Assembly: GCA_964396165.1 (NCBI GenBank)
Contig: CAYNEF010000009.1
Span: 1 to 64,000, forward strand
DNA length: 64,000 bases
Reading direction: 5' to 3'
From: CALCZU01 sp964396165
Lineage (GTDB): Bacteria > Bdellovibrionota > FAC87 > UBA2466
The notes under the pieces are model-generated. The model saw only the letters and a program-made list of their open reading frames with translations, ran no database searches and had not been told where the DNA came from. Below are positions 17,478 to 26,484 of the stretch, in pieces (position 1 is the first letter of the stretch; each line of letters opens with the position of its first letter). The position numbers were made by a program, and so were the translations under genes.

Positions 17478-18335
17478 ATGTTCCGTTTCACTAAAGCTTT
17501 AAGTCTTATGTTCTTTAGCGGATTGGTTTTTGCCGCTGCTACAACAACACCCAATACTACTACCACTCAAGCACCCGTTGCGCCTGCTGCTTCTGAGCAA
17601 ACAGGTTCCATTATTGGTGAATTTGAAATCAGACCATCTTGGGGATCTCAAGTTGGAGAAGTCCATACGGAAAACACCGCCTCTTTGGGATACAAATTCA
17701 ACAAGAATTTGCTTATCGATTACACACAATATTTTAACAACAACATCAGCAATCCAGACAACACTGTAGGCGCTCTTAAAATTTCCGGTGAAGACTCTAT
17801 GATTCGCTTGAAAGCTTCTGATGTTTATAAAAATAACGATACATCTTTAGGCTTACAAACCCGTGTTCTTCCTCCAACAGAAAGCGGTAAACGTGATGCG
17901 GGAATGCTCTTTGTATGGAGAAATCAAGCGACTGTAGCTCAAAAATTAAACAACACTGTCAGTGTAGATTTCACAGCTGCTCCTATGTTGCATGCTTACA
18001 ATCGTTCTGGAAATCTCAAATCTGCAAACCCATGGTTCCAACAAAGATTTGTTTTGAACACAGACATCACTTTGACAGACAAACTGACATTCTCTGTTCC
18101 AGTCATTTTGGATGCTACTCGCACACGTGATTATTCTGCTACCGCTGCAAACAACAATCGTTGGAATTACGTATTGTGGGCATGGCCAGAATTGGATTAT
18201 CAATTAACAAGCAATCTGAAAATCGGTACAGCTTGGTACAGCGATAACTTCATGACAGACGATGCAACTACTTTCACACTTGCAAACGGATTCGAAAAAG
18301 GAATCTTTCAAGTACTAGTTAATTACACACTGTAA
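17478..18335 (+). CDS. Putative outer-membrane beta-barrel protein
   Basis: The ATG at 17478 follows AAAGGGG and begins a signal peptide (MFRFTKALSLMFFSGLVFA). The frame is open back to 17412, but that adds a charged tail before the signal. The mature protein (285 residues in total) starts with a Thr/Pro/Ala-rich linker, then consists of alternating aromatic/polar strands such as ASLGYKFNKNLLIDYTQYF and WNYVLWAWPELDYQL, ending in FQVLVNYTL. This is the look of a 10-12 strand barrel. Its substrate, if it is a channel, is unknown. A strong terminator follows, so the gene is monocistronic. Confidence 0.72.
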   Translation: MFRFTKALSLMFFSGLVFAAATTTPNTTTTQAPVAPAASEQTGSIIGEFEIRPSWGSQVGEVHTENTASLGYKFNKNLLIDYTQYFNNNISNPDNTVGALKISGEDSMIRLKASDVYKNNDTSLGLQTRVLPPTESGKRDAGMLFVWRNQATVAQKLNNTVSVDFTAAPMLHAYNRSGNLKSANPWFQQRFVLNTDITLTDKLTFSVPVILDATRTRDYSATAANNNRWNYVLWAWPELDYQLTSNLKIGTAWYSDNFMTDDATTFTLANGFEKGIFQVLVNYTL

Positions 18336-18363
18336 TTTAACTGCATCCAGACCCATTATTCTT

Positions 18364-18392
18364 GAAAAGCCTCAGGTTTCCTGAGGCTTTTC
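18364..18392 (+). terminator. Strong intrinsic terminator after the outer-membrane protein gene
   Basis: GAAAAGCCTCAGG and CCTGAGGCTTTTC form a perfect 13-bp stem with a TTT loop, followed by TATTTG. It sits 28 nt after the stop codon at 18335. Confidence 0.9.
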
Positions 18393-18469
18393 TATTTGTA
18401 TACATGCGGCAACACCGCGCACTACTTGTACACAGCGAAAATTACCTCATTTCCTGTTACAATTTAGCT

Positions 18470-19654
18470 ATGCATACACCCATTCTAATATTGAGTTTAT
18501 TTTGCTTTTCTCTTTTCGCAGCGGACACGACGGATAAAGATACCGTGCCGATTGGTAATAAAAAAAATGCCACGGTAAAAAAAGAATTTGATCCCACTGA
18601 AGACACAAGCTTCATGGGAAAAAAAGAAGTAAAAGCCAAGGATGCCGATGCACCAGCTCCCAATTTGCCTTACGTCGCAAGTCTTTCCACATTCGGAAGT
18701 ACACGCATCAATGAGGTGATTTTAAAAGAAACTCTGGGCAAGGAATTGGATGAGTGGCTGGATAAAGGAATTAAGGGAGATGATTCTTCCGTTATTTTAG
18801 AGCAAAAACTAGCTGACAAAATTAAGAAAAAATTCGGGTTCGCATTTTCGGAATTCAGCGTTGTGCAGTTTTTCGAACCGGGAGATATGGCAATCCACAT
18901 TACGCTTGATGTAGTGGAAAAAGCGGACGAAGCCAAACGAATGGCGTTTAATTCCAATTTTACAAATGAATTTAAAGATCCCGACAATCTGATACGGGCA
19001 TGGGCAGAGTATGAAAACACAGCACTCGACTTAGTGGAAGCAGGCCAATTGCAACCTGAAAAAGAGAGTTGTCCCGCTTTGCATTGCCCTTTTGGCCATA
19101 AACACGAGAAATTAAAAAAATACGAAAGCATGTTTGTTCAAGGGGTGAAGAAAAATCAAAAGGCGCTTTTAGAAATACAAAGCAAAGACAAGCGCGCAGA
19201 GTACCGTGCGGCTGCTACTTACTTACTTCCTTACTTGAATGATGGAAAAGCGGTCATTCCAGGACTGATGGAAAGAGTAAAAGATGCTGATCCGCTTGTG
19301 AGAAACAACGCTTTACGCGTTTTGGGAGACATCGCAGAGAAGCACAAAGAATATGACATCCCCATCAAGCCGCTACTCACGGCTTTGAATTATCCAAAAA
19401 CTTCGGACAGGTCTAAAGCCATTTATGCAGTTTTTCATTTGGCCTCCAATTCCCAAGCAGCCCGCGAAGAAATTTTGAAATCAGCGGTACCAATTCTTGT
19501 GGATTTACTCGATACCAAACAGCCCGATCAAAAAGAGTTTGCCTATGCAATCTTAAGAAAAATCTCGGGTAAGGATTATACGATCTCTGACGTACAATCC
19601 TGGAAGAACTGGAACACGCGTTTAACCAAAGAGCGCGGTCTTTCGACGAAGTAA
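18470..19654 (+). CDS. Exported HEAT-repeat-like protein
   Basis: The start at ATG 18470 gives 394 residues with a signal peptide (MHTPILILSLFCFSLFA). A longer frame from TTG 18362 would begin inside the upstream terminator and is rejected. An acidic/lysine-rich linker is followed by a domain containing CPALHCPFGH (two Cys and two His that could bind metal). The C-terminal third has HEAT-type helical pairs (ADPLVRNNALRVLGDIAEKH). HEAT repeats mediate protein binding; the partner is unknown. No clear Shine-Dalgarno sequence precedes the ATG. About 135 nt separate it from hemA. Confidence 0.7.
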   Translation: MHTPILILSLFCFSLFAADTTDKDTVPIGNKKNATVKKEFDPTEDTSFMGKKEVKAKDADAPAPNLPYVASLSTFGSTRINEVILKETLGKELDEWLDKGIKGDDSSVILEQKLADKIKKKFGFAFSEFSVVQFFEPGDMAIHITLDVVEKADEAKRMAFNSNFTNEFKDPDNLIRAWAEYENTALDLVEAGQLQPEKESCPALHCPFGHKHEKLKKYESMFVQGVKKNQKALLEIQSKDKRAEYRAAATYLLPYLNDGKAVIPGLMERVKDADPLVRNNALRVLGDIAEKHKEYDIPIKPLLTALNYPKTSDRSKAIYAVFHLASNSQAAREEILKSAVPILVDLLDTKQPDQKEFAYAILRKISGKDYTISDVQSWKNWNTRLTKERGLSTK

Positions 19655-19791
19655 TTTCCTCTAAATAGTTCTCTATATCCCCATCAATAGCAGGTATTTC
19701 CCTATTTTAAACGGTGCGTCGTGTATTTGTGTGACATAGATATGACAAACCGTTTCGAATCTTGGATAAACTTAAAAAAAGTTGAACACGT

Positions 19792-21000
19792 ATGAAACTA
19801 CACGTTTGGGGAATTGATTTTAAAAGGTCTACTTCGGAAGAACGACGGCCTCTTTTTATCCCGATAGAGCTGCGCGAGGAAACGCTCAAAAACTTTATCG
19901 CGCTGGGTTTCCACGATCTCGTTTATCTTTGGACCTGTAACCGTGTGGAATTTTACACAAGCGCAGAGGATTATTTTGTTGATCTCGCGCCTCAATTTCT
20001 AAAATTGCTCTCAAGCTTAGGTCTCGAAGAATGGTTTTACTACAAAGGTTACCACTTTGAAGGAAAAGCAGCGCTGAGACACTTAATCCGAGTGGCATCT
20101 TCCTTAGAGTCTTTGGTAATTGGGGAGCCGCAAATTCTGGGGCAACTAAAAGAAAGTATTTCGTTTTCGAAAGAGTCTCAGATTCCAGTGCAAAAAAGCA
20201 TGGAACGTTCGTTTCATCTGGCTTTTGAAACGGCGAAGAAAATTCGTTCCACTACTGCCATTGCAGAAAAATCCGTATCTGTTGCCAGTTTGGGGTTAGA
20301 ACGTTTAAAAGCTCGACTAGACACTGTTCCTCTTAAAGAAGCGGTGCTTGTAGGCAGAAGCCCGATGAATCTTCTTATCTTGCAGTGGCTTGAGAAAAAC
20401 CACCCTGAAGTAAAAAAAGTTTGGGTAAACCGCCGCCCTGAAATTTTAAAAGATTATTCTGAAGCATCGAACTGCGAAATCAGATCTCTGTCGGATTTCA
20501 TTTCTGCGCCCGGTGATTTTTCCCATCTGTTTACTGCGACATCCAGTTCCCAGGCAATTTTTGACCAGCAGTTTATTGAAAAAGTGGATGGTAAGCACCG
20601 GTTGATTTTTGATTTTGCAGAGCCGCCCGATTTTATTCCCTTTACGTCGAAGCACTTAGAAATGTGCCATGTAGAAGATTTAAGAAAAGAAGCGATGGTC
20701 AATACCGAGTCGCGAAAAAGCGCTACGAAAGATGCGGAATGTCTCACGGAAGCAGCACTAAAGGAATTCTTACTCGAACAGAAAGAAGCCCCTCTTTTAA
20801 GAGACTTCAATGCAGTTGAACCAAAGTTCGAGGAAGAAAGACTTTCTGCATTTGATTACATTGAGAAAGAATACCCTGTCGAAATGCAGGTTCGTCTCAA
20901 AAAGTTTGTAGAAAAAATAATCAGTAAAAACCTCCATGTGTCCCGCGAACATCTGAAGTCTGTTTTACGCAAAGTTGTATCGAGTGAAGTAAGAGTATGA
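19792..21000 (+). CDS. hemA: Glutamyl-tRNA reductase
   Basis: The enzyme reduces Glu-tRNA(Glu) to glutamate-1-semialdehyde with NADPH, the first step of C5-pathway haem synthesis. The protein has 402 residues. The catalytic Cys49 is in LWTCNRVEFY and the substrate region SLVIGEPQILGQLK is intact. The spine/dimerisation helices fill the C-terminus. The NADPH-binding loop is atypical: the usual GAGEMG-like turn reads VGRSPMN at about 187-193. The 3' end overlaps hemC (ATGA at 20997-21000). It is the first gene of the hem operon. Confidence 0.93.
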   Translation: MKLHVWGIDFKRSTSEERRPLFIPIELREETLKNFIALGFHDLVYLWTCNRVEFYTSAEDYFVDLAPQFLKLLSSLGLEEWFYYKGYHFEGKAALRHLIRVASSLESLVIGEPQILGQLKESISFSKESQIPVQKSMERSFHLAFETAKKIRSTTAIAEKSVSVASLGLERLKARLDTVPLKEAVLVGRSPMNLLILQWLEKNHPEVKKVWVNRRPEILKDYSEASNCEIRSLSDFISAPGDFSHLFTATSSSQAIFDQQFIEKVDGKHRLIFDFAEPPDFIPFTSKHLEMCHVEDLRKEAMVNTESRKSATKDAECLTEAALKEFLLEQKEAPLLRDFNAVEPKFEEERLSAFDYIEKEYPVEMQVRLKKFVEKIISKNLHVSREHLKSVLRKVVSSEVRV

Positions 21001-21902
21001 TTTACCGTTTGGGGACTAGAAAAAGTGATTTAGCTGTTACCCAGTCACGTTTTATTCAAAGCAAATTACTCGAAAAAGGCATCCAGTCAGAATTAATCTA
21101 TATCGAAGGACAAGGCGATCAGGATAGAAAAACTCCTCTTTACGAAATAGAAGCTGCCACGCCCGGGCTTTTTACCAAACAACTAGAAGTTGCATTACAA
21201 AATAAAGAAATTGATTTTGCGGTCCATTCCTTAAAAGATTTACCGACTAAACAACCCGAAGGGCTGACTGTCGCGGCAATTCCTTTAAGAGAAGACGCCT
21301 GTGATGTACTCGTGTTGAAAGAAAACAACTCGCTTGTGACAAACAATGTGGTGGGTACAAGTTCATTAAGGCGCGAAGCCTTAGTGCGCGAAAATTTTCC
21401 ACAAGTAAAAGTCGCTTCTTTAAGAGGCAATGTTCCTACTCGAATCAAAGCCGTACGAGAAGGTAAGTTTGATGCTGTGATTTTGGCGGGAGCGGGACTG
21501 AACAGGTTGAAGTTGGATTTAACGGGGCTCGAAGTAAAAAAATTAGATCCGGCCCACTTTGTACCCGCACCTGCGCAAGGAGCGCTTGCGGTAGAAACCC
21601 GTACCGACTGCGCGCAGGAGCTTTTTCAAGCCATACACAGTCTTGAAGATGCAAATACGGCACTTTCTGTGCGCATCGAACGTCAGATATTAGCAGGGCT
21701 TTTTGGTGGTTGTACGCTACCCCTTGGAGTCTGGGTAAGGCGAGAAGCTAAGATATTGAAATTAAATGCATTCTTAGGAGTTTTAGAGGATCGAAAAAGC
21801 CCCAGTAGAGTTTGGAAAAGTTACCGCCGTTTTGACATATCTGACGCGTCGGAACAAACTCTGGTCGAAAAGAGCATCGCGCATTTTAGGGAGTATGTTT
21901 GA
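20997..21902 (+). CDS. hemC: Hydroxymethylbilane synthase (porphobilinogen deaminase)
   Basis: The enzyme polymerises four porphobilinogens to hydroxymethylbilane. The 301-residue protein has the family start RLGTRKSDLAVTQS, the arginine-rich GTSSLRREA and SLRGNVPTRI substrate motifs, and Cys239 in LFGGCTLPLG, which anchors the dipyrromethane cofactor. It overlaps hemA by 4 bases and hemD by 4 bases, so translation is probably coupled across the operon. Confidence 0.97.
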   Translation: MIYRLGTRKSDLAVTQSRFIQSKLLEKGIQSELIYIEGQGDQDRKTPLYEIEAATPGLFTKQLEVALQNKEIDFAVHSLKDLPTKQPEGLTVAAIPLREDACDVLVLKENNSLVTNNVVGTSSLRREALVRENFPQVKVASLRGNVPTRIKAVREGKFDAVILAGAGLNRLKLDLTGLEVKKLDPAHFVPAPAQGALAVETRTDCAQELFQAIHSLEDANTALSVRIERQILAGLFGGCTLPLGVWVRREAKILKLNAFLGVLEDRKSPSRVWKSYRRFDISDASEQTLVEKSIAHFREYV

Positions 21903-22588
21903 TACCTAAAAAACAAGTTTATGTAACAGGACAACACGAAGGTTGGATTCCTCCAGAAGGGGTGGAGTTTAACTTTTTAGATGTGCTCGAATTTAAAAGT
22001 ATTCCAGTGCCTGAAGAAAAATGGAAACTTGTTACGGAAAAACCTTTTGATTGGATTGTATTTACAAGTCCCCGTGCCGTTCGGTTTTGGACCGAAGGCC
22101 TTCTTTCTCAAGGCCTGGATTTTCCCATAGAAACCCGCGTTGCCTGTATCGGTGAAAAAACGGCTGAGGCTGCACAGATGGATGGGTACTCACCTGATTT
22201 TTATCCCAGCGAGCCGGGGAGCGAAACTTTCGTTCTCGAATTTAAAGCATTGTTAAAAGCTTCAGAAAAAACACGCGTGTTAATTCCTGGAAGCTCCATT
22301 GCGCGTCCCCTGTTGAAAGAAGAACTCAAACAGAGCGGTTGTGAAGTCGAATCCATCGCTGTTTATGAAACTGTGGCGAAAGAAGATTTAAAAACAAATC
22401 TCGATGTCACAAAGCTTGAAAATGCGCATTTGTTTTTATTCACAAGCCCCTCGTCGGTAGAAGCAGTTTGTACTGCAGTTACGCTGCCTTTAAGTACAAA
22501 AGTAGGAGCTATCGGAAGTTTTACTAAAGAATCGCTTTTAAAAAGGGGTTTTGAAAACGTACAGGTATTTAAAGAGGGCTTATGTTAA
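21899..22588 (+). CDS. hemD: Uroporphyrinogen-III synthase
   Basis: The enzyme closes hydroxymethylbilane to uroporphyrinogen III with ring D inversion. The 229-residue protein shows the weakly conserved HemD pattern: WIVFTSPRAVRFW in the first domain, ACIGEKTAEAA, RVLIPGSSIARPLL and LFTSPSSVEA in the second. The best start is TTG 21899, whose TTGA overlaps the hemC stop. No ATG lies close by. HemD diverges fast, but the position between hemC and hemB supports the call. Confidence 0.9.
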   Translation: MIPKKQVYVTGQHEGWIPPEGVEFNFLDVLEFKSIPVPEEKWKLVTEKPFDWIVFTSPRAVRFWTEGLLSQGLDFPIETRVACIGEKTAEAAQMDGYSPDFYPSEPGSETFVLEFKALLKASEKTRVLIPGSSIARPLLKEELKQSGCEVESIAVYETVAKEDLKTNLDVTKLENAHLFLFTSPSSVEAVCTAVTLPLSTKVGAIGSFTKESLLKRGFENVQVFKEGLC

Positions 22589-23562
22589 ATCAAAGACCAA
22601 GACGCTTACGCAGCAGCGAAAATATCAGAAACCTCGTCTCTGAAACAAAACTGAGCGCTTCCAACCTGATTCAGCCTTATTTTTTAGCACAAGGTGCTGA
22701 GGCAGAAGAACCCATTTTGAATTTTACCGGCATCAATCGCTACGGCATTGAAAAGTTATACAAGCAAATCGAAGCCGATTTGGAATGCGGTGTAAAAAAC
22801 TTTTTGCTGTTTGGTGGTACCGAAACAACCAAAAAAGATGAAGTAGGAAGCGATGCCACGCACTTTGAATCGCTTGTACCCACTTCAGTGCGCGCTTTAA
22901 AAAAGAAGTTCGGCAGCGACATGACGCTTTTTACCGACGTTTGTCTTTGTCCTTACACTTCACATGGGCACTGTGGACTGATTACGGGGAGCAAAGTGGA
23001 AAACGACAGCTCACTCGATGTCCTTGCTGAAATGGCAAGAGTACACGCAGAAGCAGGTGCTGATTTCATTGCACCATCTGACATGATGGACGGAAGAGTG
23101 GGAAAAATTCGCGAAGTGCTCGATTCCTCAGGCCACAGTGATGTAGGAATTCTTTCCTACACGGCAAAGTACGCGTCTAGTTACTATGGCCCTTTTCGAG
23201 AAGCGCTGGGCTCTGCACCCAAAGGGACAGATCGCGCGACTTACCAGATGGATTTTAGAAATTCCAAAGAGGCGCTTGTCGAATTGGAACTGGATTTGAA
23301 AGAAGGCGCAGACATGGTGATGGTAAAGCCTGCTCTTGCTTACCTCGATATTATTCAACTTTTTAAAGAGCAGTCTACAAAGCCTGTTGTCGCCTACAGT
23401 GTTTCTGCAGAGTACGAAATGGTGAAGCAGCTTGCGAAGTGCGGACTTGTAGATGAGAAGAAAATGGCTTTGGAAAATTTAACGGCGATAAAAAGAGCCG
23501 GTGCAGACATTATTATTACTTATTTTGCCAATATTGGCGCAAGAAACGGGTGGTTCCTATGA
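22582..23562 (+). CDS. hemB: Delta-aminolevulinic acid dehydratase (porphobilinogen synthase)
   Basis: The enzyme condenses two 5-aminolevulinates to porphobilinogen. The 326-residue protein has the zinc-type metal site DVCLCPYTSHGHCG (Cys121, Cys123, Cys131) and the two catalytic lysines, Lys196 in YTAKYAS and Lys249 in MVMVKPALAY. The three-cysteine site points to a zinc-dependent enzyme. It overlaps the hemD end by 7 nt and the hemL start by 4 nt. Confidence 0.97.
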   Translation: MLNQRPRRLRSSENIRNLVSETKLSASNLIQPYFLAQGAEAEEPILNFTGINRYGIEKLYKQIEADLECGVKNFLLFGGTETTKKDEVGSDATHFESLVPTSVRALKKKFGSDMTLFTDVCLCPYTSHGHCGLITGSKVENDSSLDVLAEMARVHAEAGADFIAPSDMMDGRVGKIREVLDSSGHSDVGILSYTAKYASSYYGPFREALGSAPKGTDRATYQMDFRNSKEALVELELDLKEGADMVMVKPALAYLDIIQLFKEQSTKPVVAYSVSAEYEMVKQLAKCGLVDEKKMALENLTAIKRAGADIIITYFANIGARNGWFL

Positions 23563-24830
23563 GATCCTTTACAAAATCCAATGAACTTTTTGAAAAAGCA
23601 AAAAAAGTAATTCCTGGTGGAGTCAATAGCCCTGTACGTTCCTTCAGAGGCGTTGGTGGAACTCCTGTTTATTTTCAAAGCGCAAAAGGACCTTATCTTT
23701 ATGACGTCGATGGAAATGAATATGTCGATTTCTGCCTTTCTTTCGGTCCTCATATTTTGGGCCACTGCCATCCGGCTGTAATGGCCGCAGTTTCAGAACA
23801 GCTGCGAGACGCTACAAGTTTTGGTGCTTGCCATCCCAAAGAAGTGGAACTGGCCGAGTGGATTTTAAAAGGCTACCCGTTTTTGGGTTCTGTGAGACTG
23901 GTGAACAGCGGTACCGAAGCCGTGATGACTGCGATTCGTGTTGCTCGAGGTAAAACGAAGCGCAATAAAATTTTAAAATTCGAAGGCTGTTACCACGGGC
24001 ATAGCGACGGACTGCTCGCAAAAGCGGGGAGCAGTGTTGCCGAACTTTCTGAGAGCTCTTCAAGCGGTGTTCCTCACAGCGTAGTGGAAGACACCATTTC
24101 TGTGCGCCTGGATTCCCAAGACGAAATACAAAAAGCATTTCAACTCTATGGAAAAGAAATTGCTGCAGTAATTATCGAGCCTATTCCTGCAAACTACGGG
24201 TTGAGAATTCCCCTTCCTGCAGAACTAGAAAATATTTGCATGCTTGCACGACAAAACGGCAGTCTTATTATTTTCGACGAAGTGATTTCAGGTTTTAGAG
24301 TGGGACTATCGGGTGCTTGTGGCATCTACGATCTGCAACCAGACATTGTAACGCTAGGTAAGATTATCGGCGGCGGATTGCCCCTTGCTGCAATCGTTGG
24401 CAAAAAAGAAGTGATGGAAGTGTTGGCGCCGCTAGGTGAAGTATACCAAGCGGGAACGTTGTCGGGAAATCCGCTTGCTGTGGCCGCAGGGATTGCCACC
24501 TTAAAAGTACTTTTTTCAAACGCGCCTTATCAGGCTTTGGAAAGAACCACTAAGAAATTTACAAATGAACTTCAAAAATTGCTAGGCAGTAAGGCTGAGC
24601 TTTTACAAATGGGTTCACTCTTTTGGTTTAACTTTGAAAGAAGTTCCAATGCATTTCCACCGGAGTTAACAACGAATGGTAAGGAAAAGTATTCGCAACT
24701 CTTCCACAGACTTTTGAATGAAGGGGTGTATTTGCCGCCTTCACCGTTCGAAGTTTGTTTCACATCCATTCAACACGATGAATCGGTATTAGAGAAAGTA
24801 TTAGAGAAGTTTGAGAGATGCTTGAACTAA
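23559..24830 (+). CDS. hemL: Glutamate-1-semialdehyde 2,1-aminomutase
   Basis: This PLP enzyme converts glutamate-1-semialdehyde to 5-aminolevulinate. With the start at ATG 23559 (ATGA overlap with hemB) it has 423 residues. A GTG at 23550 would add three. Family motifs are VIPGGVNSPVRSF, FEGCYHGHSDGLL and FDEVISGFRVG, and the PLP lysine is Lys268 in TLGKIIGGGLP. Its 3' end overlaps the histidine kinase start by 13 nt. Confidence 0.97.
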   Translation: MRSFTKSNELFEKAKKVIPGGVNSPVRSFRGVGGTPVYFQSAKGPYLYDVDGNEYVDFCLSFGPHILGHCHPAVMAAVSEQLRDATSFGACHPKEVELAEWILKGYPFLGSVRLVNSGTEAVMTAIRVARGKTKRNKILKFEGCYHGHSDGLLAKAGSSVAELSESSSSGVPHSVVEDTISVRLDSQDEIQKAFQLYGKEIAAVIIEPIPANYGLRIPLPAELENICMLARQNGSLIIFDEVISGFRVGLSGACGIYDLQPDIVTLGKIIGGGLPLAAIVGKKEVMEVLAPLGEVYQAGTLSGNPLAVAAGIATLKVLFSNAPYQALERTTKKFTNELQKLLGSKAELLQMGSLFWFNFERSSNAFPPELTTNGKEKYSQLFHRLLNEGVYLPPSPFEVCFTSIQHDESVLEKVLEKFERCLN

Positions 24831-25792
24831 AAAGAAATAAAAAATGGGTGGTATTATTTATCGCCGTATCTGTTTTGATTCTCATGCAGGTACTGTGGTG
24901 GACCACCGTATTTTTGCGTACAGTCGATAAAGTCGCAGACTTGGAAAGAACAGTCATCAAGCTTTCTCCTGGGCTTGGGAATTTAAAGGCGATTGAAGAG
25001 CATCTTTTTCATAGTAAATTCATGTTTCTTTCTGAAGGGATTACTTTTTCTGTTTTAATCTGCTTTGGACTGTATCTTCTTTTTCGTTCGTTAAAAGCAG
25101 AGCAAAAAACACTCGAAATGCAGAGAAATTTTACAGAAATTCTCACGCATGAATCTAAAACACCTCTTACTGCACTAAAGTTGCGATTGGAAAATCTTTT
25201 GGAAATCCAAGGTGGCAATGAAGTACTCACCAAAGAAACGAAGCTTTCGCTAGATGAAGTAAGAAGGCTTTCTTCGATAATTGAAAAAGCAATCAGCTTA
25301 AACCGTATCGAAGCAAATCATTTCGTGTTTGATGAAGTCTCTGTAGAAGAAGTGGTACAGCAAGTTGTAAAGAGGCTTGATCCTCTTTTTAAATCGAGAA
25401 ATGTTAAATTGCATGTGGAACTCAAAGAAGAAATTTTAGTGCGAGCAGATTTTCTAGCATTACAGAACTCCATTCAAAGTTTGATAGAAAACGCTGTTTA
25501 TTATAATGATAAGGAAGCTAAAACGGTCACTGTCGCAGCTTCCAAACACGAAAATGGCGTGCGTCTTACTGTTTCTGACAATGGCCCCGGTATCCAATTT
25601 AAAGAACAAGAGAAAATATTTGAAAGATTTTACAGAGGAGCCTCGGGACGTCGAGTTCCAGGCACTGGGCTTGGATTGTATCTCACAAGACTGATTGTAG
25701 AAGCCCATAAGGGTGCTATCAGACTTGTCGATTCGAGTGCTCAAGGAAGCCGCTTTGAGATGTTTATTCCTTCATTAAAAGGAGCTGAGTAG
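24818..25792 (+). CDS. Membrane sensor histidine kinase embedded in the hem operon
   Basis: This 324-residue kinase has TM1 at about 10-33, a short ~40-residue periplasmic loop and TM2 at about 72-90. HisKA follows with His111 in ILTHESKTPLTALKL, then HATPase_c with N-box LIENAVYYND, G1 VSDNGPGI, F-box FERFYRG and G2 GTGLGLYLT. Its start lies 13 nt inside hemL, and it is followed 2 nt later by its response regulator. The small sensor loop leaves little room for a classical ligand-binding domain; a membrane or redox cue is possible. Placement suggests a role in controlling haem synthesis or sensing its products (inference). Confidence 0.93.
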   Translation: MLELKRNKKWVVLFIAVSVLILMQVLWWTTVFLRTVDKVADLERTVIKLSPGLGNLKAIEEHLFHSKFMFLSEGITFSVLICFGLYLLFRSLKAEQKTLEMQRNFTEILTHESKTPLTALKLRLENLLEIQGGNEVLTKETKLSLDEVRRLSSIIEKAISLNRIEANHFVFDEVSVEEVVQQVVKRLDPLFKSRNVKLHVELKEEILVRADFLALQNSIQSLIENAVYYNDKEAKTVTVAASKHENGVRLTVSDNGPGIQFKEQEKIFERFYRGASGRRVPGTGLGLYLTRLIVEAHKGAIRLVDSSAQGSRFEMFIPSLKGAE

Positions 25793-25794
25793 AG

Positions 25795-26484
25795 ATGGCA
25801 CGCATTTGTCTCATCGAAGATGATCCTACCATTCGGGAATTTGTCTCTGGAAAGTTGCGTTCTTTGGATCACGAAGTCGAAGAATTTGCCTCTGCGGAAA
25901 GTGTGCCTGAGCGCCACTGGGATTTGTATGTGGTAGACGTCATGTTGTCGGGAGAAGAAACTGGCCTCGATTTTTGCAAACGCATTCGCACGCAAATGCC
26001 GACTGTACCTGTATTGATTTTGTCGGCACTTTCAGAACCACCTCAGCGAGTAGAAGGATTAAGAGCAGGAGCGGATGATTATTTAGGTAAACCGTTCGAA
26101 ATGGATGAACTTGTTCTACGTGTGGAAGGAATGCTTAAGCGCAGCAAGTGGTACGACCGCATGCCCAGTAACCACACCTTATTCGAGTGGGAAGACAGGG
26201 GTGTTGATTTCGCCCGCTTTGAAGCCAAAGTAAAAGATCAAACGATTCCGCTTTCCCAAAAAGAAGCGATGTTAATGAAGTTGCTCGTTGAAAAAGAGGG
26301 CGAAGTCGTAAGCCGTGATGAAATTCTGGACAAGGTCTGGGGCTACAACGCATTTCCCTCGACCAGAACAGTAGACAACTTCATTGTAAAACTTCGCAAA
26401 GTATTTGAAGAAGATACGATAGCTCCAAAATACATCCATTCCATCCGCGGGATGGGTTACAAATTTACCTCGAGGCCTCAATGA
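25795..26484 (+). CDS. OmpR/PhoB-family response regulator embedded in the hem operon
   Basis: This 229-residue protein has a receiver domain with acidic pocket EDD (residues 8-10), phospho-acceptor Asp48 in YVVDVMLSG, and Lys99 in LGKPFEMDEL. A winged-helix DNA-binding domain follows, with the transactivation loop/recognition region KVWGYNAFPSTRTVDNFIVKL and the tail HSIRGMGYKF. It follows its kinase by 2 nt and overlaps hemE by 4 nt (26481-26484). The coupling means kinase, regulator and haem enzymes are expressed as one unit. Target promoters cannot be read from the window. Confidence 0.94.
   Translation: MARICLIEDDPTIREFVSGKLRSLDHEVEEFASAESVPERHWDLYVVDVMLSGEETGLDFCKRIRTQMPTVPVLILSALSEPPQRVEGLRAGADDYLGKPFEMDELVLRVEGMLKRSKWYDRMPSNHTLFEWEDRGVDFARFEAKVKDQTIPLSQKEAMLMKLLVEKEGEVVSRDEILDKVWGYNAFPSTRTVDNFIVKLRKVFEEDTIAPKYIHSIRGMGYKFTSRPQ

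Noticed and set aside
18362..18469. Longer N-terminus of the HEAT-repeat protein
   Set aside because: The TTG start lies inside the perfect terminator hairpin. The signal peptide begins at ATG 18470.
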